Below are positions 22,441 to 33,455 of a DNA stretch of 64,000 nt, one piece after another. The position numbers were made by a program, and so were the translations under genes. A model generated the notes under the pieces. It worked only from the letters and a program-made list of their open reading frames with translations. It had not been told where the DNA came from and ran no database searches. The stretch lies in the NCBI GenBank assembly GCA_036346355.1, contig CM070581.1:45527849-45591848 (forward strand), given 5' to 3'. Each line of letters opens with the position of its first letter. Position 1 is the first letter of the stretch. Source of the DNA: Rhipidocladum racemiflorum (Eukaryota > Streptophyta > Magnoliopsida > Poales > Poaceae).

Positions 22441-23060
22441 GTGGTTGGTTGGCTCGTGGCCGAGTGGTATCCGCACCCGTTTACGGTGCGCGGCAACCGG
22501 CTTGTTGCTCAGCTGACCCTCATGGGGCATACCGTAGTCTTTTGGCTCGTGGCCGAGTGGTACCCGCGCCCGTTTACGGTGCGCGGCAACCGGCTTGTCG
22601 CTCAGCTGGCCCTCATGGGGCGTACCGTAATCTTTTTGGCTCGTGGCCGAGTGGTACCCGCGCCCGTTTTAGGAGCGCGGCAACTGGCTTGTCGCTCAGC
22701 CGACCCTCATGGGGCGTACCGTAATCTTTTTGGCTCGTGGCCGAGTGGTATCCGCGCCCGTTTACGGTGCGCGGCAACCGGCTTGTCGCTCAGCTGACCC
22801 TCATGGGGCATACCGTAGTTTTTTGGCTCGTGGCCGAGTGGTACCCGCGCCCGTTTACGGTGCGTGGCAACCGGCTTGTTGCTCAGCTGACCCTCATGGG
22901 GCATACCGTAGTCTTTTGGCTCGTGGCCGAGTGGTACCCGCGCCCGTTTACGGTGCGCGGCAACCGGCTTGTTGCTCAGCTGACCCTCATGGGGCGTACT
23001 ATGGTCATATAGAGTAATGCCTGTGCCCGTTTACGGCGCACTGCTTCAGACTCTCATGGA
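22441..23060. repeat. Tandem array of ~94-bp repeats, element 2
   Basis: Six full copies and one partial copy of a unit containing GGCTCGTGGCCGAGTGGTA, CCCGTTTACGGTGCGCGGCA and GCTGACCCTCATGGGGC; GGCTCGTGG recurs about every 94 bp from 22451. It is homologous to the arrays of elements 1 and 3. It stands between the 3' LTR and the promoter of antisense gene 1 and may act as an upstream control region. Every copy holds the octamer CCGAGTGG. Confidence 0.92.
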
Positions 23061-23387
23061 GCGCATTCTCAAGACCGGGTTAGTGAAAATCCTCCCACGG
23101 TACCCAATCACGCTAAGAAGCAGTGACCAGCAATTGACCCCAAATTATGGGGCATACCGCTTGAGGATGTTCGGAAAGTGCCCGGCCCCAAGCTTCCGTG
23201 GCGGCCGGTGTTCAGGCCCATCATGGGGCGCACTTTATCCCAAACTTCGAACCAGACTTGACACCTGGTCGCGTTTTGCGCAACTCAGCTATAGGCCCAA
23301 CATGGGGCGTTCCCTAGATCTGGCCCAGGGTCGAGCGCGAAGGCTCTTGCTTTTCCCGCCGTAAGGCGAAAATTGAGGCTTATTCCT

Positions 23388-23394
23388 TATAAAT
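23388..23394 (+). promoter_or_regulatory. TATA box of antisense gene 1, element 2
   Basis: TATAAAT within CCTTATAAATGAGGG, 160 bp before the ATG at 23548. The same site exists in element 3 at 46601-46607 (minus), about 155 bp before its ATG. A promoter on this strand would be separate from the LTR promoter. Confidence 0.55.
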
Positions 23395-23547
23395 GAGGGA
23401 GAACTTACTAGGCGAAGATACCTTTGTCCCTCCCCCACCACGATTGAGAAATCTTTAAGTCTCCTTTGGCGATTTGGGCGACCTAGGGTTTCTAGCTTTG
23501 CGCCCAAGACCCTCGGCGGTTGCTCCCACCGGGTCTCCTTCACCGAA

Positions 23548-26171
23548 ATGTCTTCTTCTTCAGAATCCTTATCAGCGTCGGAGGGTAACGCCGACCCTGC
23601 GACCGCGGGGTGGGAGACCTCCGTCACTACGACGTCCCGCTTGGAGGAGCTGGTCGCTGCTGGCATCCTTCCTCCGCTGGAGTTGATTTCCGCCCGTCCC
23701 GCCGCAGGTGACCCTTACCCCACACCTCTAGAGAACGAGATTGTGGTGTTCGAGTCCTTCTTCTGGCGAGGATTTAGCGTTCCTGGAAGCGCCTTCTTCC
23801 GAGGGCTCCTTCACTTTTACGAAATCGAGTTGATCAATTTGAATCCCAACTCCATTCTTCACATTACTATCTTCGTTCAGCTTTGCGAGGCGTATCTTGG
23901 GATACGTCCTCACTTTGACTTGTTCCGCTCCCTCTTCTTGCTCAAGCCTCATCCGAACCGGGCTGCTCCCAGCGTCGTTGGGGGCGCCGGGCTCCAGCTG
24001 CGAGAGGGCTTGAAGAAACAGTACTTCGCCATCCCCCTCAAGACCTCCCTCAAAGGTTGGAGGCGGGAGTGGTTCTATTGTGCCAATGTTGACCCTTTTC
24101 TCGCCCCTTTCGCTGGCCGCGCCCCTAAAGCTTCCCGATGCTGGAGCGATGCCCCGGATGACGGCGGTTTGGACCAAGTCTCCGAGCTTCTGGAATGGAT
24201 TAACGATCTGAAGAACCGAGGGCTGACGGGCCCCGGAATCGCGATCAGCTTTGTGCAGCGCCGGGTGTAGCCCTTAAAGGAGAGAATCCATTTGGGGTTC
24301 CAGTACGGCGGGTCTCAGGATCCCACCCGGGAGTCGGATACGTCCTTGTCGAAGGATGCATTGGCGGCGCGGGTGGTCGACCTCTTCGTGCCTGGTACTA
24401 TGATCACCAACAGGGGCTGCCCTCACAAATTTTCGGCGGCGAACCCTCCCCCTCCTGTGAGTGCACCACTCTCCCGAAAAACTGTCCCATGATTTTTGCC
24501 TGATGTGTGATTCTGACAGCGTGCGATCGTTCCTTTTTCAGGAACGCGAGTCCTTCTTTTCTGACGCTCTGGTCGTCGACCTCTCTCGGCTGAGGAATGC
24601 TCAAGCCAAGCGAGCGGCTGACACCTCGGCCGATGAGCTGCGCCGGGAATCGGCGGAGGAGGCTACTGGCCCTTCGTCAGCTGGGCCTTCGACCTCCGGC
24701 GTACCCGGATCACGAAGCGCAGAGCCACAGCCCTCTGTCTCAGGGGCAGCCCCGGCTGCTGGTGCTGGGTCTGGTTCCCTTCCGAGTGGTGCTGGGACTC
24801 GGATGAAACCTGGGATGAAATTTAAGAAATCCAGGAGGTATTCTTTTGGGCAATCCTTGTCTTTTTGTTATTACCTATGCTGAGATGTTTTTCCCTTTTT
24901 TGCCGATTCAGGACTCCTACTATGGACGTCCCAGTGGAGGGGTCTCCTGAAAAGGAGCCCCTGGGACCGGCTTCTCCAAGGGGGACCCCCCCTCGTCGGC
25001 TAGGTCACCGTCTCCCTCGGCAGCTGGGGCGTCGCCACCTCGCACTGCTGGCCCGACCGCTGAGCCAGCAAGTGGCCCAGCAGTCGAGGAGCTTGACCCG
25101 GCTCCGCCTCCCGAAGTGGAGGAGGTGCGTCGAGAGCCACCGCCACTCGGTCCCTTGCCGAAACCCCCGAATCGGACCGTATGGAGTGAGGGAGGTTCCG
25201 ACTGGAAAGGGATGGAGGAGGACGAAGAAGCGGAGATTGCTGCTCGGATGGAGCTTTACGAGCTCACCGTCAGGTGTAGTACGCTCGTCAGGGTAAGTTC
25301 TGTCTTTCTTTGGTCTGTTCTTATTAGGTAATGTTGGCCTCCACCTGAGACTCTGCCCCGTCGCCTAGGACATGGGAGAGCGTTCGGAGCAGAGGTCGCA
25401 ATTTTTTCGAAAGGTGCTCCCCAAGCTCAAGGAGCACCAGAAGTATCAGGACAAGGTCAATGAGATCAGCAGCGACAGATGGAAAGAGGTCCACAGGCTA
25501 GAGACCCAGTGTATGGCGATCCGAGAGGAGAAGGCGAAGCTTGAGCATGCGCTCGAAGGTGAGATCCTCCCCTGGACTCGGTTTGGACATCTTTTTGGAC
25601 AATTGGAAAGGATGATGACGCTCTTGTGTTTCAGAGCGCGATTCGACCATTGCTTTGGTGAGAGCCCGACCGAAGCTTCGTAAAGTTCTGACCTCGAAGC
25701 TCGAGTCGGCTTGGAGAGGATACAACGGGAGCTGAAGGGTAAATTTCTTTGACTTGGAGTGAACGTACTTGGCGTCGGGTGTGTTTTCTGATGGCAGTTC
25801 AGCTTTGGTGCAAAATGCAAGGAGAAGATGACCACTGCCGAACGGAGCCGGATCAGCCTGCTGTCGCCTGCGAGCCAGTTCTGCACCTTCTGCGTATTGA
25901 AGGAGCTGAGCTGGGCCAGGGGGACGACGCTGTTCCGCTTCTCTCTGGAGGAGCCGATAGGATCAGAGCTTATGCCAAGGAGTCCGCGACCATGAGTGCG
26001 AACCAGGCGTTGGCGGTGGTCAAGTCTCATTATCCGAGAGTTGACCTTGAAGCTGTGAAAGAGGGTTTTGCCTGTGATGAAGACAAATCCAACGCACTCC
26101 TCGAAGAGGTCTCCGGTACATCGCAGGCCTTGTTAGAGAATCTTGAATTCTTACTTCGATGTGAACCGTAA
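23548..26171 (+). pseudogene. Antisense accessory gene 1 (PF04195-like), element 2 copy, six exons
   Basis: Predicted exons: 23548-24456, 24542-24837, 24912-25292, 25369-25558, 25635-25738 and 25797-26171, all with GT-AG borders. Exon 1 codes the PF04195-like domain (residues about 45-300; FYEIELINLNPNSILHITIF, WRREWFYCANVDPFLAPF, GLTGPGIAISF). Exons 2-3 code a Ser/Pro/Glu-rich linker with a basic KPGMKFKKSRR patch at the exon 2 end. Exons 4-5 are helical. Exon 6 ends with AYAKESATMSANQALAVV and a leucine-rich C-terminus. Defects: a TAG at 24268-24270 (codon 241, where element 3 has CAG), a frameshift in exon 3, and another in exon 5. It runs against gag-pol; its introns survive retrotransposition because they are not spliced from sense RNA. 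Function unknown; perhaps a nuclear protein. Confidence 0.78.
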
Positions 26172-26694
26172 TGCCGAGTGCTGGCCCTCCCCTCTTTGTT
26201 TGAAACGTTGTATTTTCTCACTTGAATATAATTTGTCTGTATTGTCTTCTGCCAAGTTGGCTCCAGACCTTTTTACTCTTTCCCCCTTGTCTAAGTTGCT
26301 AGAATATAGGCCCACGGCCTTTTGGCCCCCGTTGCGCCTTTCTGGGTGGCTTTCAGTCGACTGGTATGGCTCCCGAGTGCCAGGGTCTTGGTTCGTGGCC
26401 TTTTCGCCCAGACATGCTTTTCCGAGTGGCTGAGTGGTTCAGCCCTCGAGCGTCGTCGTCGCCTCCCGGCTCACAGCCCCCGGACTTCTCGCTAACTGGG
26501 CGAAGTGAGCGGGAAGGCCGAATTAACTTGAACTGCTCGTGACACGTGTCTGGCGAAATGTCCCTTAATTTTGTTCAATGTGCTGATCTTCTTTGGTATT
26601 CGCGCAGCCGCTTTGTTTTTTGCGCTTCATTGATTGCGAGGTGGCGCGTTTGATTGCCTTTGGAGACGCTTCGATTTCCATGGCTGGGATGGTT
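26172..26694. other. Spacer between the two antisense genes, element 2
   Basis: Non-coding. It includes the single-copy counterpart of the sequence duplicated in element 1 (about 26360-26470) and leads into the promoter of antisense gene 2. Two runs resembling the octamer sequence (CCGAGTGGCTGAGTGG) occur near 26433. Confidence 0.5.
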
Positions 26695-26702
26695 TATAAA
26701 TA
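26695..26702 (+). promoter_or_regulatory. TATA box of antisense gene 2, element 2
   Basis: TATAAATA within GGTTTATAAATAGGGCG, a strong plant TATA match, 86 bp before the ATG at 26781. Conserved in position in elements 1 and 3. Confidence 0.62.
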
Positions 26703-26780
26703 GGGCGTCACTGCTGATGAGCGATCGCCCATTTCCTCTCGTCTCCTCCCTCTTCTTCCTCTTCTTAGAGATTTTTTGTA

Positions 26781-27074
26781 GTGCCGCTCCCAATGTCGGA
26801 TAGTGATTCGGAGGACGCCGAGTTCTGGTTGGACCTTGACTTCGCCACGATGGAGTTGGCGGAGGAGAGGGCGGCGGCGAGAGACGCGGCCGCCATCGCC
26901 GTTCTCATCGAGGTCGTGCCGGCGCTTACGGAGGTGGAGGACGTGCTGAAGGAGATTCTCGGGCGGGAGCGTTGTGACGCCGCCGACGTGGAGGCTCTTC
27001 TTCGTCTCGTGCCTTCACTCCGGGTGGTTGCGGACTTGATCCGCGAAGCCCTGGGGCGGTCGCATCACGGTTAG
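26781..27074 (+). CDS. Antisense gene 2: small acidic helical protein (97 aa), unknown family
   Basis: Open frame of 97 codons, the only uninterrupted copy of the three. It starts MPLPMSDSDSEDAEFW (a second Met is at 26793) and ends ...GRSHHG. The N-terminus is Ser/Asp-rich and acidic; the rest is predicted helical with hydrophobic repeats (AAAIAVLIEVVPALTEV, LLRLVPSLRVVADLI). The conserved core seen also in elements 1 and 3 is E-[AD]-E-x-W-x-D-L-D-F, then a leucine-rich helix, G-R-E-R, and a second helix. The N-terminus differs from the other copies, which have RRFVGP-type starts, so part may have been replaced or lost. No cysteine cluster, membrane segment or signal peptide is seen. It is antisense to gag-pol, has its own TATA box, and I do not recognise the family. 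Confidence 0.62.
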   Translation: MPLPMSDSDSEDAEFWLDLDFATMELAEERAAARDAAAIAVLIEVVPALTEVEDVLKEILGRERCDAADVEALLRLVPSLRVVADLIREALGRSHHG

Positions 27075-27603
27075 CCGCTTGCATCCAGCTCTGTGGCATC
27101 AGCAGCAGCACCAGCAGGATTGGCGGCAGGAGCCGCCCCTCCCCCCCTTTTTTTAGCGCAAGAAAATGAAAAAGAAAGTCAGTAATGTAAATTATTAATA
27201 TTATGGAACAAAATGTGAAACTTTGCCCAGTTTAAGGTTCCGCCTAATCAACCGTTCTAGTCAGTCGCTCCAGCGCCAGCAACGAGGCGTTGAGGCTCGA
27301 GCTTTTGACAGCTAGAAACCCACGACTTAGGCGAATCTCGGTTAAGTTCTGGCGCTGCGAATTGTAGTCCCTGAGTGGTTAGTGCTTTCAGGCTCTACCC
27401 TTCCCGCTTCGCGCGCTGGTATAAACCGCCGGAGTTGTCCGCTTATCGCGGTCTTTATTTCCGTGCGTTTTGCACCGGCGTGACCAGGGTTGAGTGTTAC
27501 ACCGATCGGGTAATAACCACTCGGGACTAGCATTACACAGTAGAAGTTCAGAAAATGAAACGGATCACCATTTTATTTAGCATGTGAGAGTCGGGTACAT
27601 AAC
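27075..27603. other. Spacer between antisense gene 2 and integrase, element 2
   Basis: AT-rich, non-coding; aligns with 9339-9928 and 42294-42863. It contains CCACTCGG near 27528, as in the other copies. Confidence 0.5.
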
Positions 27604-28094
27604 TTATGCGTAGAAGCGACGGAGCTATTCGGCGTTCCAAGTATTCGCCAAAACCTCGCCATCTTCACGTCTGAGTCGATAGGCACCCGGCCGTACCGTC
27701 TCCTCCACAATGTACGGTCCTTCCCAAATTGGAGAGAGCTTGTGCTCACTTTTCTGGTTCCTCCTAAGGACCAGATCTCCTTTTGAAAAGACTCTGCTTC
27801 TGACATTGCGAGAATGGTAACGCCGAAGTCCCTGGAGGTACTTAGCCGACTGGATGGCTACAACGTTCCGAACCTCCTCGAGTTGATCAAGCTCCACCAT
27901 TCGGCTCCCCTCGGACTCGGCCTCCTTGTAATTCCGAACCCTCGTGGATTCGAATCCTAGTTCGGTCGGCAGAACCACCTCTGCGCCGTAAACTAGGAAA
28001 AAGGGTGTTTGGCCAGTTGCTCGGCTGGGGGTGGTTCTGAGTCCCCAGAGTACCGACGGTAACTCCTTCACCCATCGGGCAGCGTATGGTTTGA
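27604..28094 (-). pseudogene. Integrase C-terminal part, element 2 (split by solo LTR D)
   Basis: On minus this codes KELPSVLWGLRTTPSRATGQ through PIWEGPYIVE to the TAA at 27604-27606, the end of integrase and its C-terminal chromatin/DNA-binding domain. It is well preserved over about 148 codons. The remaining N-terminal and core parts lie at 30158-30830 beyond the 2058-bp solo LTR, which separates codons of the region before AARWVKEL. Confidence 0.88.
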
Positions 28095-30152
28095 TGTAAC
28101 ACCCTACAAATCTAAACTGTCGTACAAGAAAATTTCGACAGCATCTCCCCTAAAAATTAGGACAAAACGGAAGCGACAACAGGATTCATAATAAACATTA
28201 CAAACGGGAATAACATAAAAGCATCAATACTAGAGATAACAAGTCTAAATCAACCAGAAAACAAACATAAACGTAAAACAGCTCCAAAGAGGACATCAAC
28301 AGGTCTATGATTAATAAAATTTCAGCAAGCTAATGAATTATTAAATGCACTAGTCCATGTGATTCGTGATGACCCCGGAGGGTTCATTGTGCTACTAAGC
28401 CCACCCTTCAAGCTTACGACTCGCGAGAACTACCTGAAAACAACAAAATAACAAGGGGTGAGATTGGGTAATCTCAGCAAGCGGAACAACTTCTAACAAA
28501 TAACACAGCCATATTAAAAATAGCATACCAAATTCCTTATGTCCAATACAACATTACAGATTCCACACAACCTCATTAGAATGCATATGATTGTGCACAT
28601 GCTTATGCCATGATCCTCCTCACCGTGACCTTTCTCGTGAACACACGGTGATGTACGGCATTTGATCGCAAGACGCCAAGGCGTCGACAAACTTCCAATG
28701 CATGATTATGCAGTTAATGCTTCATGCATAAATACATTCATAACTTTCCACTCTGAATTCACATGCTTGCATACCATCAAATAGCATGGATAAAATGCGA
28801 ACATCATTGAGATAGAATATCTCAACAATTCATCTTGCAAACAACATCTTTCTTCATTCTTACTCATGATTCAAAAGCCAAACAACCACATCACAATGCA
28901 GGATAGGATATTGCAATCTCATAAACAAGTAGTTAAACCATGTAGGTGTGCTGCAATTAAGGTTTATATTGAAGACGAAACAAATAGCGAGTTATAGTTT
29001 AGCAAGACCGCTACTTCCACTTGCCTTTACCAATGTGGATGACGAACCTAGTTGCGTCCAGAAGGGGCACCACCTGAACAAGCATTCTTTCAGTATATAA
29101 TAACATCACAATTGATCACACAATTCAAACACGCGTTTCCTACAACCCGTTCCCCTTTTAAAACACCGAAACCCCGATCTGTCCGGATCAAACAGCAGCA
29201 CCCTCTCTTCACAATTTCGTATCTTTTTTTATACAGATCATAAAAATATAAAACAATTACAGGAGCTAGATATTGACGGAATCTACAAATTTCATGAAGA
29301 TCATAAATTTCAATTCCATTGTTAATTATGCCTAAACAGACGTCCAACACAGTAGACGAAATCTGTTTCCAGATTCTGTTTGTCAACTTCCAACAGCTAT
29401 AACTCTCAGACCATCGTCTCAAAAATTCTGAAAACAATACAGAAGCTAGATCTCGACGTTATCTACAACTTTCTAGTTATAGGTTTTGGCAGGAAAAATC
29501 GTCTAGGTCACGTAAAACGTGAAACAATCCGCGCTGCACAATCTCCCCTTCCAATAACAGCACCACGTGAACATCTACCCTTCTCCCCCATCAAGATCCA
29601 TCCAAACCACTCACCACCAGATCTAATACACTCCTAATCCCTAGGTAGAACAGGGGTAAAAGATTGGGAATTTTACCTTGAGTTCCCCCTTACGAACCCA
29701 CGAAGAACACGCGACGATCCCTGGAGCGGAAATCTGTTCGTCCTCCTCGCCTCCACGGATCCTCTTCTCGTTTTCTCCTTCGCGTTTCGCGGTGGATCTT
29801 GAGCCACCACGCAAGGGGAGGAAGAGCTGGAGTGGGGCGTCTGCTAGGGGGAGAGGGGGAGGCGCCCTAGGGTTTGGGGTGGGGTGGCCGGCCACATGGG
29901 GAGGCGCCACCCCTTTAGGGGGAGGTGGGCCGGCCCACTTAGGGCGTGGAGAGGGGGAGGTGGGAGAAGAATTCCCGGCCCAGGCCCAAGTTTTCCTCGG
30001 CCCACTGTTTCTAGCCCGAATACTCCAAATTTAATATTAATACGCCGCATAAACTTCAATTATTTAATTCCCCAACAATTTCCCTCATTCCTCCCGGAAC
30101 AAAACCAGGAAAAAGGAACCCTAGAATCGCTCTGACGCTCTAAGGCATCACA
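28095..30152. mobile_element. Solo LTR, family D (2058 bp), TSD TTTGA
   Basis: Begins TGTAACACCC at 28095 and ends GGCATCACA at 30152, with exact TTTGA copies at 28090-28094 and 30153-30157. Removing it and one TTTGA restores the integrase line-up with elements 1 and 3. It has no gag or pol. Inside, on minus, are a CTTGCTGAGATTACCCAATCTC hairpin-type motif (about 28460-28490) and a GC-rich block at 29820-29960. Small ORFs at 29641-30135 lack homology and are not called. Confidence 0.92.
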
Positions 30153-30157
30153 TTTGA

Positions 30158-30830
30158 GGCGATCGAAGATCCTGGCCTTGAGGCCCTGGAGGACCAGACC
30201 GTTAGCCCGCTCCACCTGCCCATTGCTTCGTGGATGAGCCACCGAGGCGAAGCAGATCTTGATCCCGACGCCTTCGCACCATTCTTAAAATTCTTCACTC
30301 CTGAATTGGGTGCCATTATCCGTGATGATCCGGTTGGGCACTCCGAATCTAACCACGATATCCTGGAAGAACTCCTTGGCCTTAACCGCAGTGATAGTGG
30401 CGACTGGTTTAGCTTCGATCCACTTGGTGAACTTGTCAATGGCTACAAAAAGGTAGGCGAAGCCACCTTGAGCCTTCTTGAGTGGGCCCACTAAGTTGAG
30501 CCCCCAGACCGCGAAGGGCCAAGAGATGGGGATAGTTTGCAGCTCCTGCGCTGGCAAGTGTGTCTGCCTTGCATAGAACTGGCAGCCCTCGCAAGTTCGA
30601 ACGATCTCTGGCGGTAGGCTTTCCCCACCAAGGCGCTTGACGCCGCGTGATGGCCACACATCCCCGAGTGGATTTCTTGGAGCAGATCTCTTCCCATTTG
30701 TCCCGAAATGCACCGCTTGAGGACACCTGACGTGCTCTTGCGAAAGAGCTCCTTGCCAACCACCACGTAGGATTTGGCTTGTCGGGACATGCGCTCTGCC
30801 AGAGCGGTTGCTTCTGGAAGTTTGTCCTTT
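30158..30830 (-). pseudogene. Integrase zinc-binding and core part, element 2
   Basis: On minus it shows MCGHH (about 30645-30665), CEGCQ (30585-30600), the core with VGPLKKAQGGFAYLFVAIDK, ITDNGTQF and the region toward NGQVERANG near 30215. A frame change lies near 30610-30640: about 30 bp relative to element 3 are missing between AYRQ and the CEGC motif, including FFWPTA. The protein is interrupted by solo LTR D, so it is non-functional. Confidence 0.85.
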
Positions 30831-30959
30831 AGGAGATAATCCAGGTATGGGGCCGTCCAGTTGGGATCAACGAGCAGGACTCCGACCTCAGGATCTTTGC
30901 TCGGCTCCCGTCGTTTTGCCGCGGTTGGTTCGTAAAGATCTTGGACAAAGATACCACTC

Positions 30960-32092
30960 GGAACCTCGACCCGAGTGGCTCCCATCTTGGCCAATTCGTC
31001 GGCTACCTCATTATTGCGGCGGAGGACATGGACCAGCTCCAGACCGTCAAACTTGCCTTCCAATTCTCGGACTTGCTGGCAATACGCCGTCATAGTCTGA
31101 TCGACGCACGACCAATCCTTCTGTACTTGGCTCACCACCAACTGGGAGTCTCCACGAACCGCCAGTCGTCGGATTCCGAGCGATGTGGCGATGCGGAGCC
31201 CATGGATAAGAGCCTCGTACTCTGCGGCATTGTTCGAGGCCGGGAAGTGAATCCGAAGGACGTACCTCAACCTGTCACCCTTCGGCGAGACAAGGACAAT
31301 TCCCGCCCCTGCTCCACCAAGCATGAGAGATCCATCGAAGTGCATGGTCCAATATTCTGGCTCTTCTTCCGTGCGGGGGGCCTGGGATTCGGTCCACTCG
31401 GCCGTAAAGTCGGCCAAAGCCTGGGACTTGATGGCGGTGCGCGGCTTGAACGAGACGTCAAAAGCTCCAAGCTCGGCTGCCCACTTTGAAATTCTTCCAG
31501 TAGCTTCTCAATTATGGAGGACCTCTCCCACGGGGAAAGAGGTCACTACTGAAATCGAGTGTCCTTGGAAATAATGCTTCAGCTTCTGCGATGAGATCAA
31601 AATTGCGTACAGCAGCTTCTGAATTTGAGGATATCGTGTCTTGGATTCGCCCAGCACTTCGCTGACAAAATAAACTGGGCGTTGCACGCCGTAGCGGTGT
31701 TCGGATTCTTCCCGCTCCACAACTATCACGGCGCTGACTACATGAGCTGTTGCCGCTATGTAGAGCAGGAGAGGTTCACCTGGCACCGGCGAGACTAGAA
31801 TTGGAGGGGTGGAGAGGAACACCTTGAGTTCTTCAAAGGCTTGCTGTGCCTCTACCATCCATTCAAAGCGGTCCTACTTCTTGAGGAGCTTGAAGAAAGG
31901 CATCCCCCGAACTCCCAACCGGGAGATAAACCTGCCAAGCGCTACCATGCAGCCAGTAAGCTTTTGGACATCTTTTTGGCTGGCAGGCGGGGCCATCCTT
32001 ATGATGGCCCCGATTTTCTCCGGGTTTGGCTCGATCCCACGATGAGAGACAATGAACCCGAGTAGTTTCCCGGAAGAAACTCCAAAACGCAC
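30960..32092 (-). pseudogene. RNase H region, element 2
   Basis: The frame 31417-30491 carries the RNase H domain with MHFDGSLMLGGAGAGIVLVS, ASNNAAEYEALIHGLR, GDSQLVVSQV and NEVADELAKMGATR, well preserved. Upstream (31508-32092) is the RT-linked thumb/RNase H-like part (LLLYIAATAHVVSAVIVV, RYPQIQKLLYAILISS). RNase H removes RNA from RNA:DNA hybrids. A stop or frame shift near 31500 and another near 31870 separate the pieces. Confidence 0.87.
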
Positions 32093-32099
32093 TTCTCGG

Positions 32100-32715
32100 G
32101 GTTTAGCCTCATCCGAACGCCTCGGACTTGCGAACGTCTCGGCGGTCGGAGGTGAGGCGGTCCTCTGTCTTGGTTTTAACCACTATATCATCCACATATG
32201 CTTCCACATTGCGTCCGAGCCGATGGTGAAAACACTGCAGATCGCTACCGATAAGTTGCGCCAGCATTCTTCAGCCCAAACGGCATGGTGACGTAGCAAT
32301 ATGCTCCGAATGGGGTCATAAACGAAGTCTTCTCGCAATCCTCCTCTCGAAGCCGGATTTGATGATAGCCTGAGTAGGCGTCCAGAAAACTAAGTAGTTG
32401 GGATCCAGCAGTGGAGTCTACCACCTGATCAATGCGGGGGAGACCGAAGGGATCTTTCGGGCAAGCCTTGTTGAGATCGGTGTAATCAACACACATGCGC
32501 CAGCTTTTATTCTTCTTTTGGACGAGTACAGGGTTTGCCAACCAGTCAGGGTGATACACTTCTTTGATGAAGCCTGCCGCTAGTAGCTTCGTGATCTCCT
32601 CCCTGATGGCTTCTCGGCGGTCTTGGGCAAACCGTCGCAACTTTTGCTTGACCGGCCTGGCCGATTCGTTTACATTCAGCGTGTGCTCGATCACCTCCCT
32701 GGGGACCCCGGGCAT
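32100..32715 (-). pseudogene. Reverse transcriptase, element 2
   Basis: 156-codon frame from MPGVPREVIEH (32715) through the palm motifs WRMCVDYTDLNKACPKDPFG, LLSFLDAYSGYHQIRL and MPFGLKNAGA. The catalytic YVDD complement is at 32187-32198, after a frame break near 32245-32260. Compared with element 3 only small indels break it. Confidence 0.87.
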
Positions 32716-32880
32716 GTCTGACGGCTTCCAGGCAAAGACGTCTCTGTTTGCCCACAGAAAAGTGACGAGCGCGTCCTCCTATTTGTCTCCGAGCCCTGTC
32801 CCGATCAAGGCGGTTCGCGCCGGATCGGACGGGTGATGGAGGATTCTTTTGGTACCTTCCTCGGGGCAGATCCCGGGGTT

Positions 32881-33420
32881 TCACGCTTTGCGGGTAGGGA
32901 CGCTGCCTTCCGGCTTGTCGGAATCCGCCTCTCGCTGAATCCTCTCCCGACCCGCTCGCGCCTCCAGGGACTCGGCCATCTCGCAGCTCTCCTTGTCACA
33001 GGAAAAAGACTGCCTTATATCACCGCGTAGAGCGATGATACCACTCGGCCGTGGCATCTTCAATGTCAGGTATGCGTAGTGGGGCACTGCCATGAACTTG
33101 GCCAGCGCCGGTCTCCCCAAGATGGCAAGATACGCTGTCGCGAAATCAGCCACCTCGAAGCCAAGGTTCTCTGTCCGGTAATTTTCCCTCGCGCCGAAAG
33201 TGACCGGCAGAGTGATTTGTCCGAGTGGTGTCGCAGAAGTTCCAGGTATGACACCGTGGAAAGGCGACGATCCACGCTTTAGCTCCGACCGCGGAATCCC
33301 CATATCGTCAAGGGTTTTGACAAAGAGGACATTGAGCCCGCTTCCACCGTCAATCAATACCCTCTTGAGCTTGATGCCGCGGACAACGGGCGCCAAGACA
33401 AGAGGATATCTGCCGGGGAA
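32881..33420 (-). pseudogene. Protease region, element 2
   Basis: On minus, VVRGIKLKRVLIDGGSGLNV keeps the catalytic Asp (D-G-G-S variant of the D-[ST]-G motif). PLGQITL and the AILGRPALAKF segment, typical of the retropepsin flap and C-terminal half in Tat elements, follow. The frame of 171 codons is open; the link to RT (32720-32880) is broken. Confidence 0.83.
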
Positions 33421-33455
33421 TGGGACATGATCTGGGTGATCCGAGCGGTCGTAAG

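Noticed and set aside
29641..30135. ORFs in the GC-rich part of solo LTR D
   Set aside because: Low-complexity Pro/Gly/Arg frames inside an LTR, with no conserved domain and overlapping on both strands.
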